A DNA stretch of 10,477 nucleotides from Methanosphaera sp. (GCA_013330915.1 DUHK01000132.1:1-10477); one strand, 5' to 3'. Shown: positions 1 through 5,671, numbered from the stretch's first letter. A program made the numbers and translations. Notes: a model not told the origin generated them from the sequence alone.

Positions 1-330
1 GGGAATTTTTGAATTAAATGCCAGTTTGATGTATTTTGATCCTTTTTCTGTCACTGTTGCACTCAGTTGACTGCTGAGAGGATTGCCGGTACTGACTAAT
101 ACTAAATCTCCAACACTTATTTCGGTATCTATATATTTGGACCTGCCGTATTGTACGATTGTGAATCCTAATTCCTTTCCAATCTTTTTACCTCTTACAT
201 TATTTATTGCACGTCCGATTTCTTCTCTTTCGAATGAAGACATTTTTTTTATTTCATTGAGCATTAACTTTATTTCTTCTTCCCTTTCGTAATTGATTAA
301 TTGGATTAGATTTTCTATGTATTTATTCAT
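1..330 (-). CDS. IGHMBP2/UPF1-like superfamily 1 helicase, N-terminal part only
   Basis: The reading frame is open from an ATG at 330 to the window edge, giving 110 residues. The N-terminus is a charged helix (starting MNKYIENLIQL, then a Glu/Lys-rich run and KKMSSFEREEIGRAI). After it comes a beta-rich stretch with KIGKELGFTIVQYGR, EISVGDLVLVSTGNPL and SATVTEKGSKYIKLAF. This is the pattern I know from the start of archaeal IGHMBP2-type (SMUBP-2 like) DNA/RNA helicases, where a helical stalk and a small beta-barrel precede the ATPase core. The Walker A and B motifs lie outside the window, so helicase activity is inferred from family resemblance alone. A possible ribosome site, CAGGGT, precedes the ATG. 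It lies 111 bases downstream of the AbrB-like gene on the same strand and could share its transcript. Confidence 0.82.
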   Translation of the reverse strand, partial: MNKYIENLIQLINYEREEEIKLMLNEIKKMSSFEREEIGRAINNVRGKKIGKELGFTIVQYGRSKYIDTEISVGDLVLVSTGNPLSSQLSATVTEKGSKYIKLAFNSKIP

Positions 331-441
331 TATAAGACCCTGTAAAGCTTTCTTATTTAATAATATTTTTAAAATAAGTAATGTTAAATATTTGGTATGT
401 TGTGATTACAACGTGTTGTATTTCGTTGTTTCAGTGGAGGT

Positions 442-606
442 TCAATTGTCATTGAATATGTCGCTTTTTTTGAAGGTTATCGTCACTTCTCCATTTTCTT
501 TTTCTTCCCACCGGACGATGTCGCCCTCTTTGAGGTTATGTTCTTTTGCAAATTTCTTTGGAATTATTGTCTGTAAATCCTGATTGATTCTTGTTTCAAT
601 TCTCAT
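442..606 (-). CDS. AbrB/MazE/SpoVT-type small DNA-binding protein
   Basis: A 54-residue protein starting MRIETRINQDLQTIIPKK. It has the swapped-hairpin AbrB layout: a first strand, the turn LQTIIPKKFAKEHNLKEGD (residues 11-29; family pattern xxxIPKxxxxxLxLxxGD), and a second strand in WEEKENGEVTITFKK. Such proteins dimerise and bind DNA as autorepressors, antitoxins or general regulators. The start is backed by AAGTGATAAAAT directly before the ATG. No toxin-like partner is visible: upstream is a long non-coding stretch and downstream is the helicase gene. A free-standing regulator is therefore as likely as an antitoxin. The length fits single-domain archaeal members. The target is unknown. 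Confidence 0.82.
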   Translation of the reverse strand: MRIETRINQDLQTIIPKKFAKEHNLKEGDIVRWEEKENGEVTITFKKSDIFNDN

Positions 607-648
607 ATTTTATCACTTGTTTGTCATTATTTTATATTTCTGTTTGAA

Positions 649-659
649 TTATTTAAATC
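649..659 (-). promoter_or_regulatory. Candidate TATA element for the AbrB-like gene
   Basis: On the minus strand the sequence reads ATTTAAATAAT. It lies about 45-50 bases before the ATG at 606, so initiation would fall near 628 and give a leader of about 20 bases that carries the AAGTGATA ribosome site. A second AT-rich element (GAAATATAAA, 631-640) is closer and would leave almost no leader. Assignment is by position and composition only. Confidence 0.35.
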
Positions 660-837
660 ATTTATTTGTTGCTAAAAGAAGTAGTTATTGTAATGTTTAC
701 AGGTAAAAAATATAAAAAAAGTGTTTTTTATTGGTATGTATGTTCTGCCAAGTATAATGTGTATATCATTATGAACAGTACTATGAAACAGCTAATATTG
801 TTTATTATTATTTCTTTCATTTTAATTCCCCACAATA

Positions 838-869
838 TATGTAATATACATATACCCCTATAGGTATAT
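838..869. repeat. Two adjacent inverted repeats
   Basis: The first is TATGTA-ATA-TACATA (838-852). The second is ATATACC-CCTATA-GGTATAT (850-869), whose core CCTATAGG is itself palindromic. They share three bases and together form a 32-base symmetric block about 240 bases upstream of the DUF39 start and about 230 bases upstream of the AbrB-like start. They could be an operator for a dimeric regulator or a small hairpin. AT-rich DNA produces chance palindromes, although the CC/GG-containing second repeat is less expected by chance. Confidence 0.5.
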
Positions 870-999
870 TTACTCTATTTGATATTTAAATGTTTGAGAA
901 ATTCCCGTAAAAAAACCTTTAAAAAAACACAAACCCTCTTGAAAAGTGGAAAATTTCAACTGTAAATCACATTGCAGATTAATCAAACTCAAAAAAAAC

Positions 1000-1012
1000 T
1001 TTTATTTAAAAT
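1000..1012 (+). promoter_or_regulatory. Candidate BRE/TATA promoter of the DUF39 gene
   Basis: An A-run (991-998), a plausible TFB-recognition side, leads into TTTATTTAAAAT. Initiation about 25 bases further on falls near 1030-1036. The leader would then be roughly 75 bases, ending in the strong ribosome site GGAAGGGAG at 1097-1105. Assigned by composition and spacing only. Confidence 0.45.
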
Positions 1013-1108
1013 ATTTCTATTAAAAACAACAAAATAAAAAATAAGAATAACAATAAAATAATTTTTAAGTTATTGATGAATCATAATAACATTTACGGAA
1101 GGGAGTTT

Positions 1109-2359
1109 ATGGTAAAAACAGTCAAAGAAATTCAATCCAAATTAGATTCTGGGGAAGCAATAGTATTAACTGCTGATGAATTGAAAACCAAAATTCGTAA
1201 TAACGAAGAAATCAGTATAGATGATGTTGATGTAGTAACCTGTGGAACAAGTGGTGTAATGAGTGGAACTACTGCATTGTTCCATATTCCGGTAGCACAG
1301 CCGGGTTCATTCAACAAAGCCAAAGAAGTATACATAAACGGCATTCCAGCATATCCAGGACCATGTCCAAATGAACTGCTGGGAACTGTGGATGTAATCC
1401 TTTATGGAACAAATCACAGTGAAAGTATTGAAAACTATGGTGGAGGATTCCTGATTAAGGACCTTATTGACGGTAAGGAAGTAGATGTAAAAGTAATAGA
1501 TGTCGAGGATAATGAATTCAACACAACAGTAACCCTTGATGACATGCCAACAGCAAGATTAATAGGTACCCGTAACGCTTTCATGAACTACAGTTCATTT
1601 ACAAATCCAGATAAGGTGTCAGTCAAATCAATATTTAATGCAGCACCACTGGAAGGACCTTACAATTCATTTACATTCAGTGGATGTGGGGAAATAAATC
1701 CTTTACAAAATGATCCAAATCAAAAAGTCATAAACAAGGGAACTAAAGTACTATTGAACGGATCAGAAGGTATTGTAATAGACAATGGTACAAGAAGCAC
1801 GCCTGAAAAACCTAATCTCATGTTAACGGCTGATCTTCATGACATGAAATCATATTATTGTGGCGGATTTAAAACAGGTATGGGTCCGGAAATATTCAAT
1901 TCTGTTGCAATTGCAATTCCAGTATTGGATGAAGAAATTCTGGAAAATCTCAAAGTTTTAAATAAGGACATTCCATTACCTGTTTGTGACATTCATGGAA
2001 GACATTTGCCAATTGATACAGTGGATTATACAGTATGGGAAGATGTTGATTACAGACCTACCACAGAACCAGACATGTGTTTCAATTGTATACCATGTTT
2101 GCCAGCACTTTACTGTCCGACAAATGCCTATGATAAAAAAACAAAAACAGTTGATACTGAACTCTGTTTCGGATGCGGATACTGTTCCATGGTTTGCCCT
2201 AGAGGAATTCCAAGCATCAACATGGGAAGTGTTTCCATAGAGGCGGAAGGAAAAACAAGAAACATTCAAGTAACATGCAGACAATCAGATAAAAAAAGAG
2301 CATTGGATATTTCATTGGAACTTAAAGAAAAACTTTTAGATGGTTCATTTAAACTTTAA
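1109..2359 (+). CDS. DUF39 (COG1900) protein with C-terminal double [4Fe-4S] domain, methanogenesis marker 16 type
   Basis: A 416-residue protein. The start is the ATG at 1109 because GGAAGGGAG lies 3 bases before it; an upstream in-frame TTG at 1073 has no such site. Residues about 1-290 are a DUF39 domain, with the signature VVTCGTSGVMSGTTALFHI (Cys45) and a second conserved-looking Cys in TFSGCGEINP (Cys193). Residues 324-336 (CxxCxxCx5CP) and 353-363 (CxxCxxCx3CP) are two ferredoxin-like cluster motifs. DUF39 proteins of methanogens have been linked to homocysteine formation from aspartate semialdehyde with a sulfur donor. The fused-ferredoxin form is the one catalogued as methanogenesis marker 16, whose precise reaction is, to my knowledge, not settled. 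It stands alone with its own promoter, and the terminator-like T tracts follow the stop. Confidence 0.9.
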   Translation: MVKTVKEIQSKLDSGEAIVLTADELKTKIRNNEEISIDDVDVVTCGTSGVMSGTTALFHIPVAQPGSFNKAKEVYINGIPAYPGPCPNELLGTVDVILYGTNHSESIENYGGGFLIKDLIDGKEVDVKVIDVEDNEFNTTVTLDDMPTARLIGTRNAFMNYSSFTNPDKVSVKSIFNAAPLEGPYNSFTFSGCGEINPLQNDPNQKVINKGTKVLLNGSEGIVIDNGTRSTPEKPNLMLTADLHDMKSYYCGGFKTGMGPEIFNSVAIAIPVLDEEILENLKVLNKDIPLPVCDIHGRHLPIDTVDYTVWEDVDYRPTTEPDMCFNCIPCLPALYCPTNAYDKKTKTVDTELCFGCGYCSMVCPRGIPSINMGSVSIEAEGKTRNIQVTCRQSDKKRALDISLELKEKLLDGSFKL

Positions 2360-2370
2360 TCTCCCTATAT

Positions 2371-2387
2371 TTCTTTTTATTATTTTT
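2371..2387 (+). terminator. T-rich terminator after the DUF39 gene
   Basis: Two T5 tracts (2374-2378 and 2383-2387) begin about 15 bases after the stop codon. Archaeal RNA polymerase stops efficiently at such T tracts without needing a hairpin, and none is seen here. Confidence 0.45.
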
Positions 2388-2391
2388 CAAA

Positions 2392-2402
2392 ATTTATTAA
2401 TA
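2392..2402 (+). promoter_or_regulatory. TATA element placed for a leaderless HAD hydrolase mRNA
   Basis: TTTATTAATAT is centred about 31 bases before the ATG at 2428. Archaeal initiation occurs about 25-27 bases after the TATA centre, so transcripts should begin within a few bases of the start codon. No purine-rich ribosome site precedes this ATG (the sequence just before it is GTTATATATGT), unlike most genes in the window. This fits leaderless initiation. Confidence 0.5.
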
Positions 2403-2427
2403 TCTCAAAAATCATAGTTATATATGT

Positions 2428-3114
2428 ATGATAAGAGCAGTATTTTTTGATATGGATGACACTTTATATGATACTTCAGGGTTTGCTGCAATTGCACGAC
2501 GGGCTGCAGTAAAGTCTATGGTGCATAACGGGCTTAAATGCACTGAAGATGAAGGTTATGAAAAGTTAATGGAAATAGTTAAAGAAAAAGGTTCCAATTA
2601 TGATAAACATTTCAATATTCTGGTTGAACAGATTAATGGTAAATCTGATCCATTAATAGTTGTAAATGGAATTATCACATATCACAACACTAAATTTGCT
2701 ATGTTAAAATTAGAGCCAGAAACGTTTTCAATTCTATTATATCTAAAAAGCCAAGGATATAAGGTTGGATTAATAACCAATGGTAAAGAATTAAAACAAT
2801 GGGAAAAACTTGTTCGTTTGGATATGTATCCATTCTTTGATGATGTGGTTACAAGCGAATCGGTAGGTGTTGAAAAACCTAATCCGGAAATATTCAATAT
2901 TGCAATGGAAAGGCTTGGAGTCACATCAGGAACTTCATTAATGGTTGGCAACAATTTTGATGCAGATATACTTGGAGCTTGCAATGCAGGTATGCAGAGC
3001 ATGCTGATTAATTCCAAATTAACCGATGAACAAAAACAGACACTTGAGGATTTGGATTGTTTGGAGGATGTAAGGGAAATAAACAACTTACTTGATTTAA
3101 TGAAAATATTATAA
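2428..3114 (+). CDS. HAD-superfamily hydrolase, subfamily IA (CTE7-like phosphatase)
   Basis: A 228-residue protein with the HAD motifs in order. Motif I is FFDMDDTLYDT (nucleophile Asp8, acid/base Asp10). Motif II is LITNG (115-119, Thr117). Motif III is VEKPNPEIF (Lys150). Motif IV is MVGNNFDADILGA (172-184). The helical region between motifs I and II (about 16-95) is the C1 cap typical of subfamily IA phosphatases acting on small phosphorylated metabolites. The substrate cannot be read from the sequence. In motif IV the first metal-coordinating Asp of the usual GDx4D is Asn175, while the last Asp (180) is kept. The length is normal for the CTE7 group (TIGR02253). It probably has its own promoter and a leaderless start. 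Confidence 0.88.
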   Translation: MIRAVFFDMDDTLYDTSGFAAIARRAAVKSMVHNGLKCTEDEGYEKLMEIVKEKGSNYDKHFNILVEQINGKSDPLIVVNGIITYHNTKFAMLKLEPETFSILLYLKSQGYKVGLITNGKELKQWEKLVRLDMYPFFDDVVTSESVGVEKPNPEIFNIAMERLGVTSGTSLMVGNNFDADILGACNAGMQSMLINSKLTDEQKQTLEDLDCLEDVREINNLLDLMKIL

Positions 3115-3138
3115 ACAAAAAGTGTATATTCTATTTAA

Positions 3139-3150
3139 TTCATAAATAAT
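3139..3150 (+). promoter_or_regulatory. Candidate TATA element for the small membrane protein gene
   Basis: TTCATAAATAAT lies about 50-60 bases before the ATG at 3198, giving a short leader that includes the ribosome site CGGAG (3184-3188). Because no good T tract separates the HAD gene from this one, co-transcription with the HAD gene is an alternative. Confidence 0.3.
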
Positions 3151-3161
3151 ACTATCTTAAT

Positions 3162-3168
3162 AAAAAAA
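3162..3168 (-). terminator. T7 tract, first stop signal for the minus-strand pfkB transcript
   Basis: On the minus strand this is TTTTTTT. It is the first long T tract met after the pfkB stop at 3354, so a pfkB transcript ending here would cover the whole small membrane protein gene in antisense. Assigned by composition only. Confidence 0.3.
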
Positions 3169-3197
3169 GGGAATTTCAACAAACGGAGACAAAAACT

Positions 3198-3371
3198 ATG
3201 GAATTTATTTTATTATATACGGAAATCCTTCCAACAATTCTTGCCGTGGCTGGAATCTATTTCATGTTGACAGGCGGATTAGACGAAAATAGGGTGCAAC
3301 TTATGGTTGGTATAGGATTATTTATTCTAGCAGTAATAGCTCCATTCGTAATATTATCTGTACTTATCTAA
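3198..3371 (+). CDS. Small two-helix membrane protein of unknown function
   Basis: A 57-residue protein starting MEFILLYTEILPTILAV. It has two hydrophobic segments (residues about 3-25 and 34-57) joined by a short polar loop, MLTGGLDENRVQ. A hairpin with both ends outside and the charged loop inside is likely, or the reverse; the loop charge does not decide. The start has a ribosome site (CGGAG, 3184-3188) about 9 bases upstream. I do not recognise a named family. Clean frame, membrane-type composition and ribosome site support a real gene. Its last 18 bases overlap the end of pfkB on the other strand. It could be a small subunit of a membrane complex, but nothing nearby says which. Confidence 0.72.
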   Translation: MEFILLYTEILPTILAVAGIYFMLTGGLDENRVQLMVGIGLFILAVIAPFVILSVLI

Positions 3372-4235
3372 TTCTATTTCTATTTTTTCTTTACAACATT
3401 TAAGTGGACCTTTATTTTCAAGTTTTTCCTTTGCACTCATGGATGCAAAGAGGCCTGATTCAAATATGTTTCCTGTTTCTTCCAGTCGGGCAATATAAGC
3501 TGCTATGTATGTATCACCCAACCCTGTTGCATCTACTGCATGTTCTGTTTTTATTGCAGGAATGTTACAGACACTTTCTTTTGTATATATTGTTGAACCA
3601 CGCTCTGCTTTTGTAATTATTATCTGTTCCAATTCATATTTTTCAAGTAGATCAAGAATGATTTCATCCTTGATGAACTTTAAATCAAAGGCCGTTTTTG
3701 CCTCGTTTTCATCCAAAGAAATTATATCCGTATTTTTCAGGTAGTCTGATTTATTTTTCCATTTTCTTTTTACAACATTGCCTTTGTGGTCTGTACATCT
3801 TAAATACCCCTGTGGAATGAGAACTGTTTTGATTTCATTTTCTTTTAGATAATCAATTGTTTCAGGTGGTATGTCATATGGTGATAATGGGGATAAAAGT
3901 GTGCTGCTGATATTGTCAAGGGGGATATTTATGCTTTCGGGTAATATCGGATTTTTGTTTAGTTTGGCTTTCTGTCTTCTTGTGAAGTTTTCATCATATA
4001 TGTTTGTATATTCCATGGTTTTGTCACAGAAAACATATTTGATTTGTGATCTTATATCACCCAAAAATTTTGTATCATCTTCAGACATTGAAATAATTGA
4101 CGTAACGTTATATTTTAATGAGTTTAATGTCAATGTTTGATAGAATACTGCACCACCAATTTGAAAATATTTGTCGGTTGGTGTAATAATGTAATCTTTT
4201 GTAACCGGACCTATAGCAAGTATTCTGTTATTCAT
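3354..4235 (-). CDS. PfkB/ribokinase-family sugar or nucleoside kinase
   Basis: A 293-residue protein, usual length for the family. The N-terminal glycine motif is FQIGGAVFYQTLTLNSL (24-40). The central SLDENEAKTAF (173-183) has the Asn-Glu pair of the metal/phosphate NxxE region. VDATGLGDTYIAAYIARL (234-251) is the second PfkB signature, with anion-hole glycines and catalytic base Asp241. It should transfer phosphate from ATP to a sugar or nucleoside hydroxyl; the substrate is not visible. I chose the ATG at 4235 because GGTGAATAAT directly precedes it, as at other starts here. The ATG at 4247 would overlap the upstream gene by 7 bases and has no site. Its ribosome site sits on the stop of the HisA-like gene, so translation is probably coupled and the two may act in one pathway. 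Confidence 0.85.
   Translation of the reverse strand: MNNRILAIGPVTKDYIITPTDKYFQIGGAVFYQTLTLNSLKYNVTSIISMSEDDTKFLGDIRSQIKYVFCDKTMEYTNIYDENFTRRQKAKLNKNPILPESINIPLDNISSTLLSPLSPYDIPPETIDYLKENEIKTVLIPQGYLRCTDHKGNVVKRKWKNKSDYLKNTDIISLDENEAKTAFDLKFIKDEIILDLLEKYELEQIIITKAERGSTIYTKESVCNIPAIKTEHAVDATGLGDTYIAAYIARLEETGNIFESGLFASMSAKEKLENKGPLKCCKEKIEIELDKYR
3383..3388 (+). terminator. T6 tract after the small membrane protein gene
   Basis: TTTTTT follows the stop codon at 3371 by 11 bases and lies inside the 3' end of the opposing pfkB gene. It is the nearest stop signal for the plus-strand transcript, so the two convergent transcripts probably overlap. Confidence 0.35.
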
Positions 4236-4240
4236 ATTAT

Positions 4241-4930
4241 TCACCATTCATATTTTTCAAGAAGTGTTCCCTCATGCAATATGGTTCCTATTAAAAAATT
4301 AGTTATTCCATCTTCCTGGTAGTTATGAATGCTTTCATTGGTTACACCACCGGCTATGATGTGTTGGGTGTAAGGGGTTTGTGATATGATGTTCCTGATA
4401 AGTGCGTTCTCATTTCCACCTCTGGTACCTACTTCTGAAATATTTAGTATGATGCTGTAATCAGGTTTAACTTCATTGACTAATGAAATAATGTCACCTA
4501 ATTTGATGTCAGAATTATTAATAAGCAGTTCATCATTTTTAATGTCTATGCTTATAATCATTTTTTCATAGGGCAGTTCTTTGAATATTGTCTTCACATC
4601 TTCGGTGATTGTCATGCTTTCAGTAGCCAGTATAGAGTAAGTACAGATATTTCTATTAAACTTGACCTCTTCAACAGAGCTTGCACCATTATCCAATAAA
4701 ACAGGTAAAATTTCATTAAGCTGTGATATCAGCAGGGAATTATCACCTTCACCTTCTATTTTATCTAAATCAGCAACGTAAATACATTTAGCACCTGCTT
4801 TTTTGAGATTGCTTACAATTTCGATTGGATTTTTTCCATACACACTCTTTAATTTGGTATAAGTATTTCTTTTTCCAGATTTTCCACTTACACACTCATT
4901 ATTTTTAACATCAAATACCGGTATAATCAT
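4241..4930 (-). CDS. HisA/HisF-related (beta/alpha)8 barrel protein, COG1411 type
   Basis: A 229-residue protein beginning MIIPVFDVKNNECVSGKSG. It resembles ProFAR isomerase (HisA) but is divergent and is not expected to be the histidine enzyme. Retained features are Asp7 at the first strand, AGAKCIYVADLD (45-56), Asp129 in IISIDIKN (the second HisA/HisF catalytic Asp position), SEVGTRGG (165-172), and the phosphate-binding ends IAGGV (192-196) and IGTILHEG (214-221). Both catalytic acids and both phosphate loops being present suggests an enzyme acting on a phosphorylated, perhaps ribosyl, substrate. The family (TIGR00734) is, to my knowledge, uncharacterised; similar genes are known in methanogens. 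The start 1 base after the DUF3194 stop, with a weak GGATT site, shows operon coupling. An upstream in-frame start at 4969 would overlap DUF3194 and is rejected. Confidence 0.85.
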   Translation of the reverse strand: MIIPVFDVKNNECVSGKSGKRNTYTKLKSVYGKNPIEIVSNLKKAGAKCIYVADLDKIEGEGDNSLLISQLNEILPVLLDNGASSVEEVKFNRNICTYSILATESMTITEDVKTIFKELPYEKMIISIDIKNDELLINNSDIKLGDIISLVNEVKPDYSIILNISEVGTRGGNENALIRNIISQTPYTQHIIAGGVTNESIHNYQEDGITNFLIGTILHEGTLLEKYEW

Positions 4931-4931
4931 A

Positions 4932-5207
4932 TTAATCCAAGTCGTTGTTTCTTTTTTCAATATATTCATCTACAGCTTCTAAACTTAAATCAACTGCTGT
5001 TTGTGCCAAGTCATCAGGTAATTGTGCATCGCTATCCAAATCAATGTCTATGTCTATGTCAAAGCTGTCTTCACCGCGGGTAAGGTTAATTGTTATGTTA
5101 ATATCTTCAAACTCTTTTTTATTGACATGCTTTAAAATATATTTTTCACTTGTAGTGTATGCTAATTCAATAATTTCTTCAACTTCTTTATCTGTTAATG
5201 GAATCAA
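4932..5207 (-). CDS. DUF3194 family protein, TTG start
   Basis: A 91-residue acidic protein: helix (TDKEVEEIIELAY), then strands (INITINLTRGEDSFD and the alternating DIDIDIDLDSD, 50-60), then a helix (DLAQTAVDLSLEAVDEYIEK). This matches the DUF3194 family, which in methanogens lies beside prefoldin beta; the function is unknown. No ATG is available at the expected N-terminus. The start is TTG, 8 bases after AGGAG. The first ATT codon is in the same frame, but the spacing favours TTG. It is separated from prefoldin beta by a terminator-like hairpin and followed 1 base later by the HisA-like gene. Its proximity suggests a role in protein folding or RNA/ribosome homeostasis, but this is only context. 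Confidence 0.85.
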   Translation of the reverse strand: MIPLTDKEVEEIIELAYTTSEKYILKHVNKKEFEDINITINLTRGEDSFDIDIDIDLDSDAQLPDDLAQTAVDLSLEAVDEYIEKRNNDLD

Positions 5208-5215
5208 TGTAATTT

Positions 5216-5220
5216 CTCCT
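5216..5220 (-). promoter_or_regulatory. Ribosome binding site fixing the TTG start of DUF3194
   Basis: The minus strand reads CACAGGAGAAATTACATTG. AGGAG is 8 bases before the TTG, and no ATG is in frame nearby, so the non-ATG start is well supported. Confidence 0.7.
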
Positions 5221-5254
5221 GTGGATTTAAAATTAGTTAATGTTTATGGTGGTT

Positions 5255-5288
5255 AAAAAAAATAACAATAGACTTGAAATCTATTGTT
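5255..5288 (-). terminator. Hairpin plus T8 terminator overlapping the prefoldin beta stop codon
   Basis: On the minus strand AACAATAGA and TCTATTGTT form a perfect 9-bp stem around the 7-base loop TTTCAAG. One A and then eight T residues follow. The first arm contains the prefoldin TAG stop. It has the form of a bacterial-style intrinsic terminator, and the T8 tract alone would be a strong archaeal stop signal. It would end or reduce transcription before DUF3194, the HisA-like gene and pfkB. Confidence 0.7.
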
Positions 5289-5628
5289 GAATTTGACTCA
5301 TTGCTGTTTGAAGACTTGTCTGTAACTCTTCAAGTCTGCTTGAAATACGTTTTTCTTGTTTTTCAATAGTTTTTTGTCTGATTTCAAGCATTTCTATGTT
5401 GTCTTTTAATTCAGCTTCACTTTCAGCTTTTGTTGTTTTGATGAGTAATGGTCCGGCTGTTTTGTAAACTTCCTGGTCATCATTAGTTTTTGATAACTCA
5501 TCTAAAGCTTTTTTTGCTTCATTAATCTGTAATGAAACTGTTTGTTTTTGCATTGCAATTGATTGAGCCTGTTGTTGTACTTGTTGGAATTGGTTTAATT
5601 GTTCTTGAACATTTTGTTGAATATCCAT
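5281..5628 (-). CDS. pfdB: Prefoldin subunit beta
   Basis: A 115-residue protein, normal for archaeal prefoldin beta. Two long coiled-coil helices (about 2-46 and 69-112, rich in Gln, Glu and Lys) flank the beta-hairpin region DDQEVYKTAGPLLIKTT (50-66), with the typical VYKxAGPLLIK core. In the cytoplasm two alpha and four beta subunits form a jellyfish-shaped holdase that passes unfolded proteins to the group II chaperonin. The start has AGGTGATAAT immediately before the ATG. The alpha subunit is not in the window. It follows Pcc1 with a 92-base gap that holds a candidate promoter, and it ends in a hairpin terminator, so it may form its own small transcription unit. Confidence 0.95.
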   Translation of the reverse strand: MDIQQNVQEQLNQFQQVQQQAQSIAMQKQTVSLQINEAKKALDELSKTNDDQEVYKTAGPLLIKTTKAESEAELKDNIEMLEIRQKTIEKQEKRISSRLEELQTSLQTAMSQIQQ

Positions 5629-5659
5629 ATTATCACCTAATTATTTATTTTATAATAAA

Positions 5660-5671
5660 GAATATAATTAA
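5660..5671 (-). promoter_or_regulatory. Candidate TATA element for prefoldin beta
   Basis: The minus strand reads TTAATTATATTC in the 92-base gap between Pcc1 and prefoldin beta. Initiation about 26 bases on falls near 5640, just before the ribosome site AGGTGAT. The gap is AT-rich throughout, so the exact element is uncertain. Confidence 0.35.

Larger units (their letters stand above)
607..1108. other. 502-base non-coding stretch between two divergent genes
   Basis: Very AT-rich. It holds the probable promoter of the AbrB-like gene at its left end, two adjacent inverted repeats near the middle, and the promoter and ribosome site of the DUF39 gene at its right end. Short open frames occur but have no ribosome site and no recognisable protein composition. 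I see no tRNA, C/D-box or other structured RNA that I can name. It is longer than expected for a divergent promoter in a compact archaeal genome. Confidence 0.7.

Noticed and set aside
442..606. AbrB-like protein as the antitoxin of a toxin-antitoxin pair
   Set aside because: No toxin-sized gene adjoins it: a long non-coding stretch lies upstream and a large helicase gene downstream.
666..863. 65-residue open frame with a hydrophobic C-terminal half
   Set aside because: No ribosome site before any of its ATGs, odd composition, and it runs through the inverted repeats; AT-rich DNA yields such frames by chance.
4241..4930. True HisA of histidine biosynthesis
   Set aside because: The N-terminal motif and overall sequence are divergent from HisA and no other his genes are nearby; the HisA-related COG1411 family fits better.
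5028..5060. Possible CRISPR or tandem repeat array
   Set aside because: Only a few hexanucleotide repeats inside a coding region, with no spacers and no repeat unit of CRISPR length anywhere in the window.
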